Shown here: one piece after another, positions 9,116 to 18,038 of the stretch | Numbering within the stretch: position 1 is the stretch's first letter | How the letters are laid out: each line of letters begins with the position of its first letter | NCBI RefSeq assembly: GCF_026196735.1 | Contig: NZ_JAPHUF010000002.1 | Coordinates: 248,001 to 312,000 of the forward strand | DNA: 64,000 nt | Reading direction: 5' to 3' | Origin: Sulfurimonas sp. | GTDB taxonomy: Bacteria > Campylobacterota > Campylobacteria > Campylobacterales > Sulfurimonadaceae | The notes under the pieces: model-generated | The model's database searches: none | Seen by the model: the letters and a program-made list of their open reading frames with translations, nothing else | What the model was told of the DNA's origin: nothing | Made by a program: the position numbers and the translations under genes

Positions 9116-10132
9116 ATGCATATAAAGAGATATACAATAGCAGCATTGGCATTAATTGTATTAATTGGTTGGTATGTTTATGCTTTTGTAACACAAGAAA
9201 GTATCAGTATTGAATTGTTTGGTATAGCTTTACCATCGTTGTCTATTGCAATGTGGGTAGTTTTACCATTAATCTTACTTTATGCTGCTAGCGTTATTCA
9301 TATGTCATTTTATTCATTTCTTGGTAGCCTAAAACTTCGTAAATACGAAAAAGACTATGAAAAAATAGTTGATTCAATGGTAGATGCTTATCTAGGCAAA
9401 GAAAATCGTTCACATACTTTTAAAACTGACAGATATAAACTCTTGGGTGCTTTAGTTGATAATGCAACTATTTTTCCGGTTGGAGAGTTTGATGCAGATA
9501 TAAACAATAAAAAAATAAGTGAAGTGCTTGAACTTATAAATAAGGTTAGAGAGGGAGAAGTTGTTGATCTTAAAAAATATTCTCTTCCTTCGTTTAATCA
9601 ATTAGCCATTCAAAATGAGAGAAATCGTTATAAAAAAGGTGATTTAACTGCCGAAGATATAATAAGCCACTCTAATAAATATGATGAGAGCCTATGTAAA
9701 GATGTTTATGTAGATTTTGTTAAAGAAGCACCTTTAAATGCAATAGAAAAATATAAAAAATATTTAACAAAAGATGCTCTTTTTGAGATACTCTCAAGAG
9801 TCAATGCAGAAAAAAATACTTTAGAAGTATCAAATGATGCCTTGATATCTCTGTTTAATGAGTTAGATTTAAGTTCTAGCGATTACATAGAAGCATCTCA
9901 GAAACTTTCAAAAGGTATGATACCTGAGCAAAGAATTAAACTTTTTGAGACATTGAGTAATCAAAATGAAAATATTGTAGAAGCATACTTGTTTACTTTA
10001 TTTGATTTAGAGATGCTGGCTCCTACAAAAGAGATATTAGATAATTCTCAAGATAATGAGTATATACAATTTAAAGCATACAGCTCACTAAGAGAATGCG
10101 GCAAGCATTTTGATATTAACCTTTTTATCTAA
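9116..10132 (+). CDS. Conserved two-helix membrane protein of unknown function
   Basis: A 338-residue protein I cannot assign to a named family. Two hydrophobic segments lie at about residues 7-27 and 43-68. A long, mainly helical, charged and probably cytoplasmic region with no recognisable motif follows. An AAGGAG precedes the ATG, 10 bases after the dksA stop, so it is co-transcribed with dksA. A membrane-protein gene at this place next to dksA is, as I recall, also found in Campylobacter, which argues for a conserved role. The function is unknown. Confidence 0.75.
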   Translation: MHIKRYTIAALALIVLIGWYVYAFVTQESISIELFGIALPSLSIAMWVVLPLILLYAASVIHMSFYSFLGSLKLRKYEKDYEKIVDSMVDAYLGKENRSHTFKTDRYKLLGALVDNATIFPVGEFDADINNKKISEVLELINKVREGEVVDLKKYSLPSFNQLAIQNERNRYKKGDLTAEDIISHSNKYDESLCKDVYVDFVKEAPLNAIEKYKKYLTKDALFEILSRVNAEKNTLEVSNDALISLFNELDLSSSDYIEASQKLSKGMIPEQRIKLFETLSNQNENIVEAYLFTLFDLEMLAPTKEILDNSQDNEYIQFKAYSSLRECGKHFDINLFI

Positions 10133-10147
10133 CCATATAACGCTAAA

Positions 10148-11101
10148 ATGTTGAAAAAATTATCATTTGATAAACCTTTATATGTTTTAGCACCTCTTGC
10201 GGGTTTTACCGACCTTCCTTTTAGAAGTGTAGTTAAAAAATTTGGAGCAGACCTTACTGTAAGTGAGATGTTAAGCTCAAATGCTCTTGCACACGGCTCT
10301 GCTAAGACTCTACATATGTTAGAAAAATCTCCCAATGAAGATCCTTACTCTGTTCAAATTTCAGCTTCTGAAGTTGAGATGGCTAAAAGAGCGGTTGAAG
10401 TTTTAAATGAGCATGAGGGCATCGATATTATTGACTTGAACTGTGGTTGTCCTGTCCCAAAAGTTGTAGGTCATGGAAGTGGAAGTTCTCTACTTTTAAA
10501 CTTGCCTCTTATGGGTGAAATTATTAAAACAATCAAAGAGACTTCTAACAAAAGCTTAACCAGTGTAAAAATCAGACTTGGCTTTGAGAAAAAAAATCAT
10601 ATTGAAATAGCAAAAATAGTCGAAGATAGCGGCGCTGATTTTATAGCTGTCCATGGAAGAACTCGTGCCGGAAAGTTTAAGGCCGCTGTTGATTACGATG
10701 CAATTGCCGAGATAAAAGAAGCTGTTAATATACCGGTGATTGCAAATGGTGATATAGACTCTTACGACAAAGCAAAGTGGGTTTTAGAGCACACTAAAGC
10801 TGATGGAGTTATGATAGGTCGTGGTGCAGTTGGAGCTCCATGGATTTTTCATCAGCTTCGAACGGGAACCAAAGATATTGACAAAAATCTCAAGCATGAT
10901 ATAATCATAGAGCACTTTGACAAGATGATAGAGTTTTATGGCCAATACGGCGTTGCTATGTTTAGAAAACATACTCATACTTACTCTAAAGGTTATAGAG
11001 GTGCATCAGCACTTAGAAACAGCGTAAATAGTATATCTGATATACAAGAGTATCGCGCTGTAATAGATGACTTTTTTATTAATAGTGAGATAATTTGTTA
11101 G
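10148..11101 (+). CDS. dus: tRNA-dihydrouridine synthase (Dus family)
   Basis: A 317-residue FMN-dependent enzyme that reduces specific uridines in the tRNA D-loop. The N-terminal TIM barrel has LAPLAGFTDLPFR near residue 14. The catalytic cysteine is Cys101 in NCGCPVPKV. HGRTRAGK, IANGDI and MIGRGAVGAPWIF provide FMN phosphate and substrate contacts. A short helical C-terminal domain follows. Its assignment within the DusA/B/C subfamilies is not certain, though the sequence resembles DusB best. The stop codon overlaps the next gene by 7 bases. Confidence 0.92.
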   Translation: MLKKLSFDKPLYVLAPLAGFTDLPFRSVVKKFGADLTVSEMLSSNALAHGSAKTLHMLEKSPNEDPYSVQISASEVEMAKRAVEVLNEHEGIDIIDLNCGCPVPKVVGHGSGSSLLLNLPLMGEIIKTIKETSNKSLTSVKIRLGFEKKNHIEIAKIVEDSGADFIAVHGRTRAGKFKAAVDYDAIAEIKEAVNIPVIANGDIDSYDKAKWVLEHTKADGVMIGRGAVGAPWIFHQLRTGTKDIDKNLKHDIIIEHFDKMIEFYGQYGVAMFRKHTHTYSKGYRGASALRNSVNSISDIQEYRAVIDDFFINSEIIC

Positions 11102-12228
11102 AAATAAGCAAATCTATTAAAACTCTTGATTATAGTGATATAGGAGACAATCTTCTTCACTATGACTACAATGTTAAGCATCTGCTCTCTTTAATAAACA
11201 AGGGTGTAGATAGAGATGATCCGTTGTTTTTGAGCTCGTATCGCTCTTTTGAGGGTGAAGTGTTTGAAAACTTTGTGTATGAAAAACTTTTAAGATATGC
11301 CGCAGAGAATGATGATGTAGAGAAGTTTGTTCTAAAAGGTTATCATCAAAATAAATTTAAAGCTTATGCAAATACACTCTCAATCAGTGAAAAACAGCAA
11401 ATCGTTTACAGAACAAAAAGTAGAGAAATTAGTGAATTTGACGCTATGCTCGTCACAAAAGACAAAGAGTTATACTTTGTAGAGATGACTCTAGTTAAGT
11501 CTGTGCTTAAACTTAGAAAAAGACTTAGAAAGAAAAAAGCCCTTTTAGAGATTATATTTCCAGACTATAAGATTAAATCTTTAATCATTTTAAACGAAGG
11601 CGCTACGGGTATTAAGCAGTTTCCAGATTACTGTAAAGTATGGCTTACAGATGAGTTTTCAGCAAAGAATGTTCTTGACTACATAACAGTTGAAAATCAA
11701 AAAAAGCTTCTTTCAAAACAAAAAGTTCATTCAGATAAAATGGTGGAAGCTCATACCCTTAAAAACTATCCTTTTAGATATTACAATACAATGTCTTGGA
11801 TAACCAAAACACTTAGAAAGCATAACAAACATATATTGGATATGAATTTCTTAATGAGTGAAAAAACTCAGAGATTTATTGACTTGTATAATAAGTTTTA
11901 TGTTGGCTACATAAGTGTTGGAGAAGTCAGAGAAGAATTAGGTATAGATAGCAAATACAATGATGAGCATAGGGTTATAGTTGCTATTGAGAAGAAGCAT
12001 TCAGATGAGATTGTAGTTACTTACTATTTGCAATTAACTCGTAAGAATTTACTTTTATACTCTTATGACGATGATAAAATAACAAAAGAGAAAAAAGATC
12101 CTTACGGTATTACTGTGACAGAAGTTTATCATATTGATAAAATGATGAATGATAGCTATAAATTAAATAACTCGCAAATTAAACTGATTAAAAAGCTTTT
12201 AAGAGAGAGATTTGAAAGAGATAACTAA
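11095..12228 (+). CDS. Conserved protein of unknown function, possible PD-(D/E)XK fold
   Basis: A 377-residue protein with no family I can name. The start is TTG, overlapping the end of the dus gene by 7 bases, so it is translationally coupled to that gene. The central part (about residues 110-165) reads EFDAMLVTKDKELYFVEMT and then a very basic helix rich in KLRKR and LRKKK. An acidic residue on a strand, followed by a hydrophobic strand ending in E-x-T/K, resembles the core of PD-(D/E)XK nuclease-like domains. The final lysine of the motif is replaced by Thr, with a Lys four residues on. No signal peptide or membrane segment is seen. The nuclease-fold suggestion is inference only. Confidence 0.7.
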   Translation: MLEISKSIKTLDYSDIGDNLLHYDYNVKHLLSLINKGVDRDDPLFLSSYRSFEGEVFENFVYEKLLRYAAENDDVEKFVLKGYHQNKFKAYANTLSISEKQQIVYRTKSREISEFDAMLVTKDKELYFVEMTLVKSVLKLRKRLRKKKALLEIIFPDYKIKSLIILNEGATGIKQFPDYCKVWLTDEFSAKNVLDYITVENQKKLLSKQKVHSDKMVEAHTLKNYPFRYYNTMSWITKTLRKHNKHILDMNFLMSEKTQRFIDLYNKFYVGYISVGEVREELGIDSKYNDEHRVIVAIEKKHSDEIVVTYYLQLTRKNLLLYSYDDDKITKEKKDPYGITVTEVYHIDKMMNDSYKLNNSQIKLIKKLLRERFERDN

Positions 12229-13115
12229 TCTTCATAAGCGATAGAAGCGGCTCTCTCTTTATATGCTTGCAGCGGCTCCTTGTTGTTTTCTTTCTTATCT
12301 TGAAGAAAGTCATTTAGTTCTTTATGTCTGCTTTGTAAAATTGTGTCAAAATCATCTTGTGTCACAGGTCTATCATCTGTAAACTTATCAAGCAGTATAT
12401 TGCTTTTGCCCATAAGTACAAGATAGCTCTGTTCACCAAAATCAAGCATTACAACACTGTTTTCATTGTTAATAGATTTTTGAAATCTTATACTTACATT
12501 TGCATTCTCTGTCTTTGCCTGCGCAACAACTTCCTTTGGAGCATTTGCATTCTCTTTAAATAACCAAGAGGCTGGCTCCTTGCTATTTTGTTTTGGAGTA
12601 ACTTTTTTCTTAATAAAAAACAGCAAGATTATGCCTATGATAAGTATAGTTATTACTATGTAGTAGCTTTGAGCTATGTCATCACTTTTTTTTGTTGGAA
12701 GTAAACTGAGTGGTTCTGAATTAGTTTGTTTATTTGATACCGGAGCTGCTTGTTTTACTGTTTTGTTTGCAAACCTTAGTCTTAGACCATAGGAATCAGA
12801 TGTTTTTGAAGCTTGCAGACCAACAGACGGCGGAACAAGTGCGATTATTTTTGTGTGTCCGGACATAGGCGATATACTTAATGATTTTATGTACTTTGAG
12901 GATAGTTGCTTTATTTTTGCAGATTCTATAGTCGCATCTTCAAGCTTTATGGTAATTGTTGATTCGCTAACGCTTTGTTTTATTACACCATCATAGGGTG
13001 TATCAAAAGTTATCATGATATCCACTCTATCTGTTCTGTCGTAAATATTGTAACTTAGGATTTTAGAAGCGTACAGAGAAAATGGAAGTAAAAATAATAA
13101 CAGATATTTAATCAT
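12225..13115 (-). CDS. fliO: FliO-like flagellar export apparatus membrane protein
   Basis: A 296-residue protein with an N-terminal signal peptide (about residues 1-16) and a periplasmic beta-rich domain to about residue 115. A single transmembrane helix lies near residues 148-168, and a cytoplasmic tail follows. The tail holds VMLDFGEQSYLVLMGKSNILL, which resembles the FliO pattern of a hydrophobic strand, an E/Q turn and a second strand. FliO assists assembly of the FliPQR export gate. Epsilonproteobacterial FliO proteins carry an extra periplasmic N-terminal domain like this one. The gene is coupled to fliN by a 4-base overlap, which supports the call. The family match is weak, so the name is probable rather than certain. 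Confidence 0.65.
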   Translation of the reverse strand: MIKYLLLFLLPFSLYASKILSYNIYDRTDRVDIMITFDTPYDGVIKQSVSESTITIKLEDATIESAKIKQLSSKYIKSLSISPMSGHTKIIALVPPSVGLQASKTSDSYGLRLRFANKTVKQAAPVSNKQTNSEPLSLLPTKKSDDIAQSYYIVITILIIGIILLFFIKKKVTPKQNSKEPASWLFKENANAPKEVVAQAKTENANVSIRFQKSINNENSVVMLDFGEQSYLVLMGKSNILLDKFTDDRPVTQDDFDTILQSRHKELNDFLQDKKENNKEPLQAYKERAASIAYED

Positions 13116-13456
13116 AATCTCTCTTTGGAAAGGTGGTATAAAACTGCATTAGAATCTAAAATTTCATTTATACGAATAGCAAGATTTTTTTCATAAACCA
13201 TAACCTCACCTTTGCCTAAAATACGACCATTAACATATGACTCAACACTCTCTCCGGCAGGTTTTTTGAGGTCAATAATCGAGCCTTTCGTAAGTTTTAA
13301 TATTTCAGCTACAGAAAGCTCAGTCTCACCTAAATCGGATATAAATTCAACTTCCATATCTAGTAATCCCGAGTAGTCCATCCATGATAATTCAGTATCT
13401 TGGTCATATAGTGGACTAGGTGCTCCAAACTTATGTTTGCGTTTATTTTCTTTCAA
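13112..13456 (-). CDS. fliN: Flagellar motor switch protein FliN
   Basis: A 114-residue protein ending in a SpoA (surface presentation of antigens) domain. The segment from MEVEFISDLGETELSVAEIL through GSIIDLKKPAGESVESYVNGR to GEVMVYEKNLAIRI is the standard FliN core. FliN forms the lower C-ring of the switch complex, binds CheY-P and docks export cargo. The middle gene of a three-gene operon, it overlaps both neighbours by 4 bases. The short N-terminal extension (about 25 residues) is usual for the family. Confidence 0.93.
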   Translation of the reverse strand: MKENKRKHKFGAPSPLYDQDTELSWMDYSGLLDMEVEFISDLGETELSVAEILKLTKGSIIDLKKPAGESVESYVNGRILGKGEVMVYEKNLAIRINEILDSNAVLYHLSKERL

Positions 13457-13878
13457 CTTAGTTCCTTGATTGCTATAATCATTTCATCATTTTCTATTTT
13501 AACAACCTTGGCTTGATCATAATCAAAATCAAACTTGTCTATTTTTTCAAAGTGAGGCGTGCAAATAACAAAAGGGTTCTCATTTGATACTTCTGCAATA
13601 ACTTTAGCACTTCCAACAATTTGATTAGCTGTTTCAAGCATCATGTCTATTAGTGTCTCTTCGTCGCTCTCATCTTCTTCAAGGTAGAGTGTTGAAATTC
13701 TTTGTGCAAAACTAGGCGATGCGCACAAATAGACTCTATGGGACTTTTTATCACGGGTCTCTATGTCTATGTAAGCAATAAGTGTTCTCATTTGGGAAAT
13801 GTTTTCGTGTATCTCGTGAGGAACTCTAATTTGATGAATACAAAAATTTTGTGAAGCTTCTATTATTGTTTTTAGCAT
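13453..13878 (-). CDS. CheX/CheC-like chemotaxis phosphatase domain protein
   Basis: A 141-residue protein. Asp78, Glu82 and Asn85 in DMMLETANQIVGSAK reproduce the D/S-x3-E-x2-N active-site motif of the CheC/CheX/FliY phosphatases, with the usual N-x-IVG-x-AK continuation. These enzymes dephosphorylate CheY-P. CheX has one such motif and works as a dimer, which fits this length. The gene heads a minus-strand operon with fliN and the FliO-like gene and overlaps fliN by 4 bases. A minus-strand TATAAT at 13902-13907 is its likely promoter. Function is inferred from the motif and gene context. Confidence 0.65.
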   Translation of the reverse strand: MLKTIIEASQNFCIHQIRVPHEIHENISQMRTLIAYIDIETRDKKSHRVYLCASPSFAQRISTLYLEEDESDEETLIDMMLETANQIVGSAKVIAEVSNENPFVICTPHFEKIDKFDFDYDQAKVVKIENDEMIIAIKELS

Positions 13879-13901
13879 GATTTAAACCCTTAATTGCAAT
13901 T

Positions 13902-13907
13902 ATTATA
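13902..13907 (-). promoter_or_regulatory. -10 box of the cheX-like/fliN/fliO operon
   Basis: TATAAT on the minus strand lies 24 bases upstream of the first start codon. No -35 box is evident, as is typical for the group. No GG-N10-GC sigma-54 element is visible in this intergenic region, so the operon appears to be sigma-70 dependent. Confidence 0.5.
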
Positions 13908-13982
13908 CTTGAATGAATCTCAAAGTAAAATTAAACAATGATTTGTGATGCTATATAAAACTACTCTAAAGTGTATATTGAG

Positions 13983-13988
13983 TATAAT
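13983..13988 (+). promoter_or_regulatory. -10 box upstream of the TauE/SafE gene
   Basis: TATAAT lies 18 bases before the ATG at 14007, so the leader would be only about 10-12 bases. The gene downstream is followed without a gap by uvrA, so this promoter probably serves both. Confidence 0.5.
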
Positions 13989-14006
13989 TCGAAAAAAGTT
14001 TAAGAT

Positions 14007-14738
14007 ATGACAGAATTGATTTTTCTAGGCATTGGTGTTGGTGCACTCTCAGGCTTCTTTGGTATTGGGGGCGGGACTATTTTAATTCCGCTGCTGCTAC
14101 TTTTAGGTTATGAGACTAAGGCTGCTATAGGGATATCAGTTGTTCAAATGGTTTTTAGTTCTATTTATGGAAGCTATCTAAACAATAAAAAAGGCACGCT
14201 TGACATTTCTATGGTGATGATCATAGGAGCAGGTGGTTTTATTGGAGCAATATTTAGCGGTTTTTTAACATCAAGTTTTGATGACAGGCTACTTGAGAGT
14301 ATATTTTTAGCTTTTGCACTATTTGCTCTTTTGAGAATGTTTTTTAAGACACATAAAAACAAACCGCAAAAAGATGTAAATAGAGTTGCTCTTTTTATTA
14401 TTGGTTTACTCATAGGTGCTATAAGTATGACAATAGGTGTCGGCGGAGGTATTTTGCTTGTTCCGGTATTGGTTAGTTTTTTACATGTGGAGCTTAACAA
14501 GGCCATATCGGCAGGATTATTTTTTGTAGTCTTTTCATCTATTTCAGGTTTGATTTCTCACTCGCTAAGTCGACATATAGATTTTGAGAGTGGAATTATC
14601 ATAGGTTTGGCATCACTACTTGGTGTTTATATTGGAATAGTTTTAAAAGATAGAGTAGATAGCGTATTACAAAAAAGGCTGTTAGCGGGTTTTTATCTTC
14701 TAATAGTCGTATATTTAATAAATAGGATATTTGTATAA
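14007..14738 (+). CDS. TauE/SafE-family anion exporter
   Basis: A 243-residue integral membrane protein with about eight hydrophobic segments. The two internally homologous halves each begin with the family's glycine-rich motif: GFFGIGGGTILIPLLL near residue 16 and TIGVGGGILLVPVL near residue 137. TauE/SafE proteins move sulfite, sulfoacetate or other sulfur-containing organic anions across the inner membrane. The substrate cannot be read from sequence, though export of sulfite would suit a sulfur-oxidising relative. The uvrA ATG directly follows the stop codon, suggesting co-transcription without obvious functional linkage. Confidence 0.85.
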   Translation: MTELIFLGIGVGALSGFFGIGGGTILIPLLLLLGYETKAAIGISVVQMVFSSIYGSYLNNKKGTLDISMVMIIGAGGFIGAIFSGFLTSSFDDRLLESIFLAFALFALLRMFFKTHKNKPQKDVNRVALFIIGLLIGAISMTIGVGGGILLVPVLVSFLHVELNKAISAGLFFVVFSSISGLISHSLSRHIDFESGIIIGLASLLGVYIGIVLKDRVDSVLQKRLLAGFYLLIVVYLINRIFV

Positions 14739-17564
14739 ATGAAAAAAGATGTGATTAAAATAACCGGTGCAAGAGAAAATAACTTAAAAAATATAAATTT
14801 AACAATTCCAAAAAACGAGTTAGTAGTTTTTACCGGTCTTAGCGGCAGCGGTAAATCAACACTTGCTTTTGATACTCTTTATGCAGAGGGTCAAAGAAGA
14901 TATATGGAGTCTTTATCATCCTACGCCAGACAGTTTTTAGACCGTGTTGGAAAACCAGATGTTGATAAAATAGAAGGTCTTACACCAGCCATTGCAATAG
15001 ACCAAAAAACCACAAGTAAAAACCCTCGTTCTACCGTTGGAACAATTACAGAAATATATGATTACTTTAGACTTTTGTATGCAAGAGTAGGCGTACAGCA
15101 TTGCCACAATTGTAAAAAAGTCATCTCACAAATGAGCGCTTCGGATATTATCGGTGAAGTTGCAAAACTTCCAGAGGGTGCGAAGCTAGTTCTTTTAGCT
15201 CCTCTTGTTCGTGAGAAAAAAGGCTCATACGCTGACATGTTAGAGTCGCTTGTGCATAAAGGCTATGTAAGAGCTATGATAGACGGTGTAATGGTTAGAT
15301 TAGATGATGAGATAGAGTTGTCAAAAACTAAAAAGCATACTATTAAAGTTGTCATAGATAGAGTTGTGGTAAAAGCTGAAAATAAAGAGCGAATTGCAGC
15401 TGATGTTGAAAAAGCTTTAAAAGAGAGTTACGGTGAACTTGAGATAGATATTTTGAACCATAAAGAGCTTGGACTTAAAGAGCATCAGATACACTACAGT
15501 GAGCATAATGCTTGTTTTGACTGTAAGATAAGTTTTGATCCATTGGAGCCATTATCTTTTTCATTTAACTCACCCAAAGGTGCTTGTAGCGAATGTGATG
15601 GTTTAGGACTTCGTTATGCACTCGATCAAGATAAGATAATAGATCGTGATTTAAGCGTAGAGAATGGGGCGGTAAAGATAGTTTATGGCTTCAATAAAGG
15701 CTACTACTTTACCTTTTTAAAAGGATTTTGTGCTGCAAATGACATAGATATAACTATCCCTTACTCAGAATTGCCGGAGTATCAGAAAAAAGCTATTTTA
15801 CATGCCGGTATTGATGAAGTTTCTTTTATATGGAAAAACCATGAAGTTAAAAGAATCTGGCCCGGAATAATTAAAATAGCATATGACATGTTCAAAGATG
15901 AAAAAGAGTTAGCAGATTATATGAGCGAAAAAGTTTGTAATGTCTGTGACTCACATAGACTAAAAAGAGAATCTCTTGCAGTTAGGGTTGCAGATAAAGG
16001 CATAGCAGAGCTTTTAGATATGCCCATAGGAAAGACATATGAGTGGTTTAAAAACGAAAGTCATTTTTCTTATATGGATTCACAAGATACACAGATTGCA
16101 GCTCCTATTTTAAATGAAATTAGAGAAAGATTATATTTTTTATTTGATGTTGGACTTGGTTATATTACACTTGGAAGAGATGCTAGAAGTATTAGTGGTG
16201 GCGAGGCTCAAAGAATCAGAATTGCTTCACAAATAGGTAGTGGGTTGACGGGTGTTTTATATGTTTTAGATGAGCCAAGTATCGGTCTACACGAAAGAGA
16301 TACTTTGAAGCTTATCAGAACCCTTAGAAGTTTACAAGAAAAAGGCAACAGCGTTATCGTCGTAGAACACGACAAAGAGACAATAGAAAATGCTGATTTT
16401 ATAGTTGATATCGGTAGCGGAGCTGGAAAATTTGGTGGAGAGGTTGTGTTTAGCGGCACTTTAGATAAACTAAAAAAAGCAAAAACACTCACAGCTGATT
16501 ATCTTTATGGCAGAAAAAAGATAGAGTATTTTTACAGACGAAAACAAGATAAATATATAGAAATCAAAAATGTTACTATTAACAATATTGAAAATCTAAG
16601 CGCTAAAATCCCGCTTAACAACTTTGTGTGTATCACAGGTGTAAGCGGCAGCGGTAAAAGTTCACTTATGCTTCAGACTCTGCTTCCTACAGCAAGAGAG
16701 CTTTTAAATCATGCAAGAAAAGTAAATAAAGTTGCCGGTGTTGAGATAACCGGACTTCAACATGTAGATAAAGTTATATATCTTGACCAAAGCCCAATAG
16801 GCAGAACTCCTAGAAGTAATCCGGCTACTTATACCGGTGTAATGGATGAGATAAGAGATCTGTTTTCTAAGACAAAAGAGTCGCAAATAAGAGGTTATAC
16901 AACTTCGAGATTCAGCTTTAATGTTAAAGGCGGCAGATGTGAGAAATGTCAGGGTGAAGGGCAGATCAAGATAGAGATGCACTTTTTGCCAGATATTTTA
17001 GTTAAGTGTGATACATGTAACGGTACAAGATATAACCAGCAGACTCTAGAGGTATTTTACAAAGGAAAAACTATATCTGATGTGCTAAAAATGAGTGTAG
17101 ATGAAGCTTTTGAGTTTTTTAAACCTATTCCTAAAATACATCAAAAAATGAAGACACTTGTAGATGTTGGACTTGGCTATATTACTTTGGGTCAAAATGC
17201 TGTTACGCTCTCAGGTGGTGAAGCTCAAAGGATAAAATTAAGCAAAGAATTAAGCCGTAAAGATACCGGAAAAACTCTTTATATTTTAGATGAACCTACT
17301 ACAGGGCTTCACTTTGCAGATGTTGACAGGCTTACAAATGTTTTGCATCAGTTTGTAGAACTTGGAAACAGTGTTTTGATTATTGAGCATAATTTAGATA
17401 TGATTAAGAACGCTGATTATGTTATAGACATGGGACCAGAAGGCGGTTCTGGCGGTGGTCTGATAATAGCTGAAGGCTCACCAGAAAAGCTAGCAAAAGA
17501 GTATAAAAAAACCGGTAGTTATACCGGTGAGTACTTGAAAAAAGAGTTAGCTTTACATAAATAA
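14739..17564 (+). CDS. uvrA: Excinuclease ABC subunit A
   Basis: A 941-residue ABC ATPase that recognises DNA damage in nucleotide excision repair and loads UvrB. Two ATP-binding modules are present. Walker A motifs GLSGSGKST (about residue 33) and GVSGSGKSS (about 634) pair with ABC signatures SGGEAQRI near 487 and 826. Walker B segments read YVLDEPSIGL and YILDEPTTGL. Zinc modules include CHNCKK near residue 119, CFDC/CSECDG near 265-285 and CEKCQGEG with CDTCNG in the second half. Length is normal. It begins immediately after the TauE/SafE stop, with AGGA 11 bases upstream. Confidence 0.97.
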   Translation: MKKDVIKITGARENNLKNINLTIPKNELVVFTGLSGSGKSTLAFDTLYAEGQRRYMESLSSYARQFLDRVGKPDVDKIEGLTPAIAIDQKTTSKNPRSTVGTITEIYDYFRLLYARVGVQHCHNCKKVISQMSASDIIGEVAKLPEGAKLVLLAPLVREKKGSYADMLESLVHKGYVRAMIDGVMVRLDDEIELSKTKKHTIKVVIDRVVVKAENKERIAADVEKALKESYGELEIDILNHKELGLKEHQIHYSEHNACFDCKISFDPLEPLSFSFNSPKGACSECDGLGLRYALDQDKIIDRDLSVENGAVKIVYGFNKGYYFTFLKGFCAANDIDITIPYSELPEYQKKAILHAGIDEVSFIWKNHEVKRIWPGIIKIAYDMFKDEKELADYMSEKVCNVCDSHRLKRESLAVRVADKGIAELLDMPIGKTYEWFKNESHFSYMDSQDTQIAAPILNEIRERLYFLFDVGLGYITLGRDARSISGGEAQRIRIASQIGSGLTGVLYVLDEPSIGLHERDTLKLIRTLRSLQEKGNSVIVVEHDKETIENADFIVDIGSGAGKFGGEVVFSGTLDKLKKAKTLTADYLYGRKKIEYFYRRKQDKYIEIKNVTINNIENLSAKIPLNNFVCITGVSGSGKSSLMLQTLLPTARELLNHARKVNKVAGVEITGLQHVDKVIYLDQSPIGRTPRSNPATYTGVMDEIRDLFSKTKESQIRGYTTSRFSFNVKGGRCEKCQGEGQIKIEMHFLPDILVKCDTCNGTRYNQQTLEVFYKGKTISDVLKMSVDEAFEFFKPIPKIHQKMKTLVDVGLGYITLGQNAVTLSGGEAQRIKLSKELSRKDTGKTLYILDEPTTGLHFADVDRLTNVLHQFVELGNSVLIIEHNLDMIKNADYVIDMGPEGGSGGGLIIAEGSPEKLAKEYKKTGSYTGEYLKKELALHK

Positions 17565-17568
17565 AAGG

Positions 17569-18015
17569 ATGAATATAATGAAATATATAATATCTTTATT
17601 GGCAGCGAGCTTGCTGATATTTAGTGGTTGTTCTACAAATGTAGGACCGGAATATGATGGTCAGAATTATAAACAGATAAAAAAATATGAAATCGGTACA
17701 GTTACAAAATCTAGACCGATTGTTATAACAGATGACGGCTCAGGCAAGTTTGTTGGAACACTGGTCGGTGCAGTACTTGGTTCAATGATCGGTAGCAATA
17801 GAGGTAAAATTTTAGCAATGCTCGGCGGTGGTCTGGGTGGACACTATGTTGGAGCTGAACTAGGAAAAGCAAACGGAGAAGAACTGAGTGTTGAACTGGA
17901 CAACAAAGAAGAGGTTGTTATCGTGCTTAAGGGAAATCGTTTTTTTGCCGGTGATCGTATAAAAATAATAAGAGACGGCGATAAAGTAGCTCAAGTTGAG
18001 AAATTAACTAAATAA
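17569..18015 (+). CDS. Outer-membrane-type lipoprotein with glycine zipper 2TM domain
   Basis: A 148-residue protein with a type II signal peptide; the lipobox ends FSGC, making Cys21 the lipidated residue. Residues about 62-108 are glycine-rich (GKFVGTLVGAVLGSMIGS, then AMLGGGLGGHYVGAELG). This is the glycine zipper 2TM pattern of SlyB/Pcp-type lipoproteins. These localise to the outer membrane and affect envelope integrity; a specific role here is unknown. ATG codons at 17569 and 17578 are both possible starts, and an AAAGGA just upstream favours the later one. It lies 4 bases after uvrA. Confidence 0.82.
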   Translation: MNIMKYIISLLAASLLIFSGCSTNVGPEYDGQNYKQIKKYEIGTVTKSRPIVITDDGSGKFVGTLVGAVLGSMIGSNRGKILAMLGGGLGGHYVGAELGKANGEELSVELDNKEEVVIVLKGNRFFAGDRIKIIRDGDKVAQVEKLTK

Positions 18016-18038
18016 ATTACATTTCTAAGGAGACGAGC

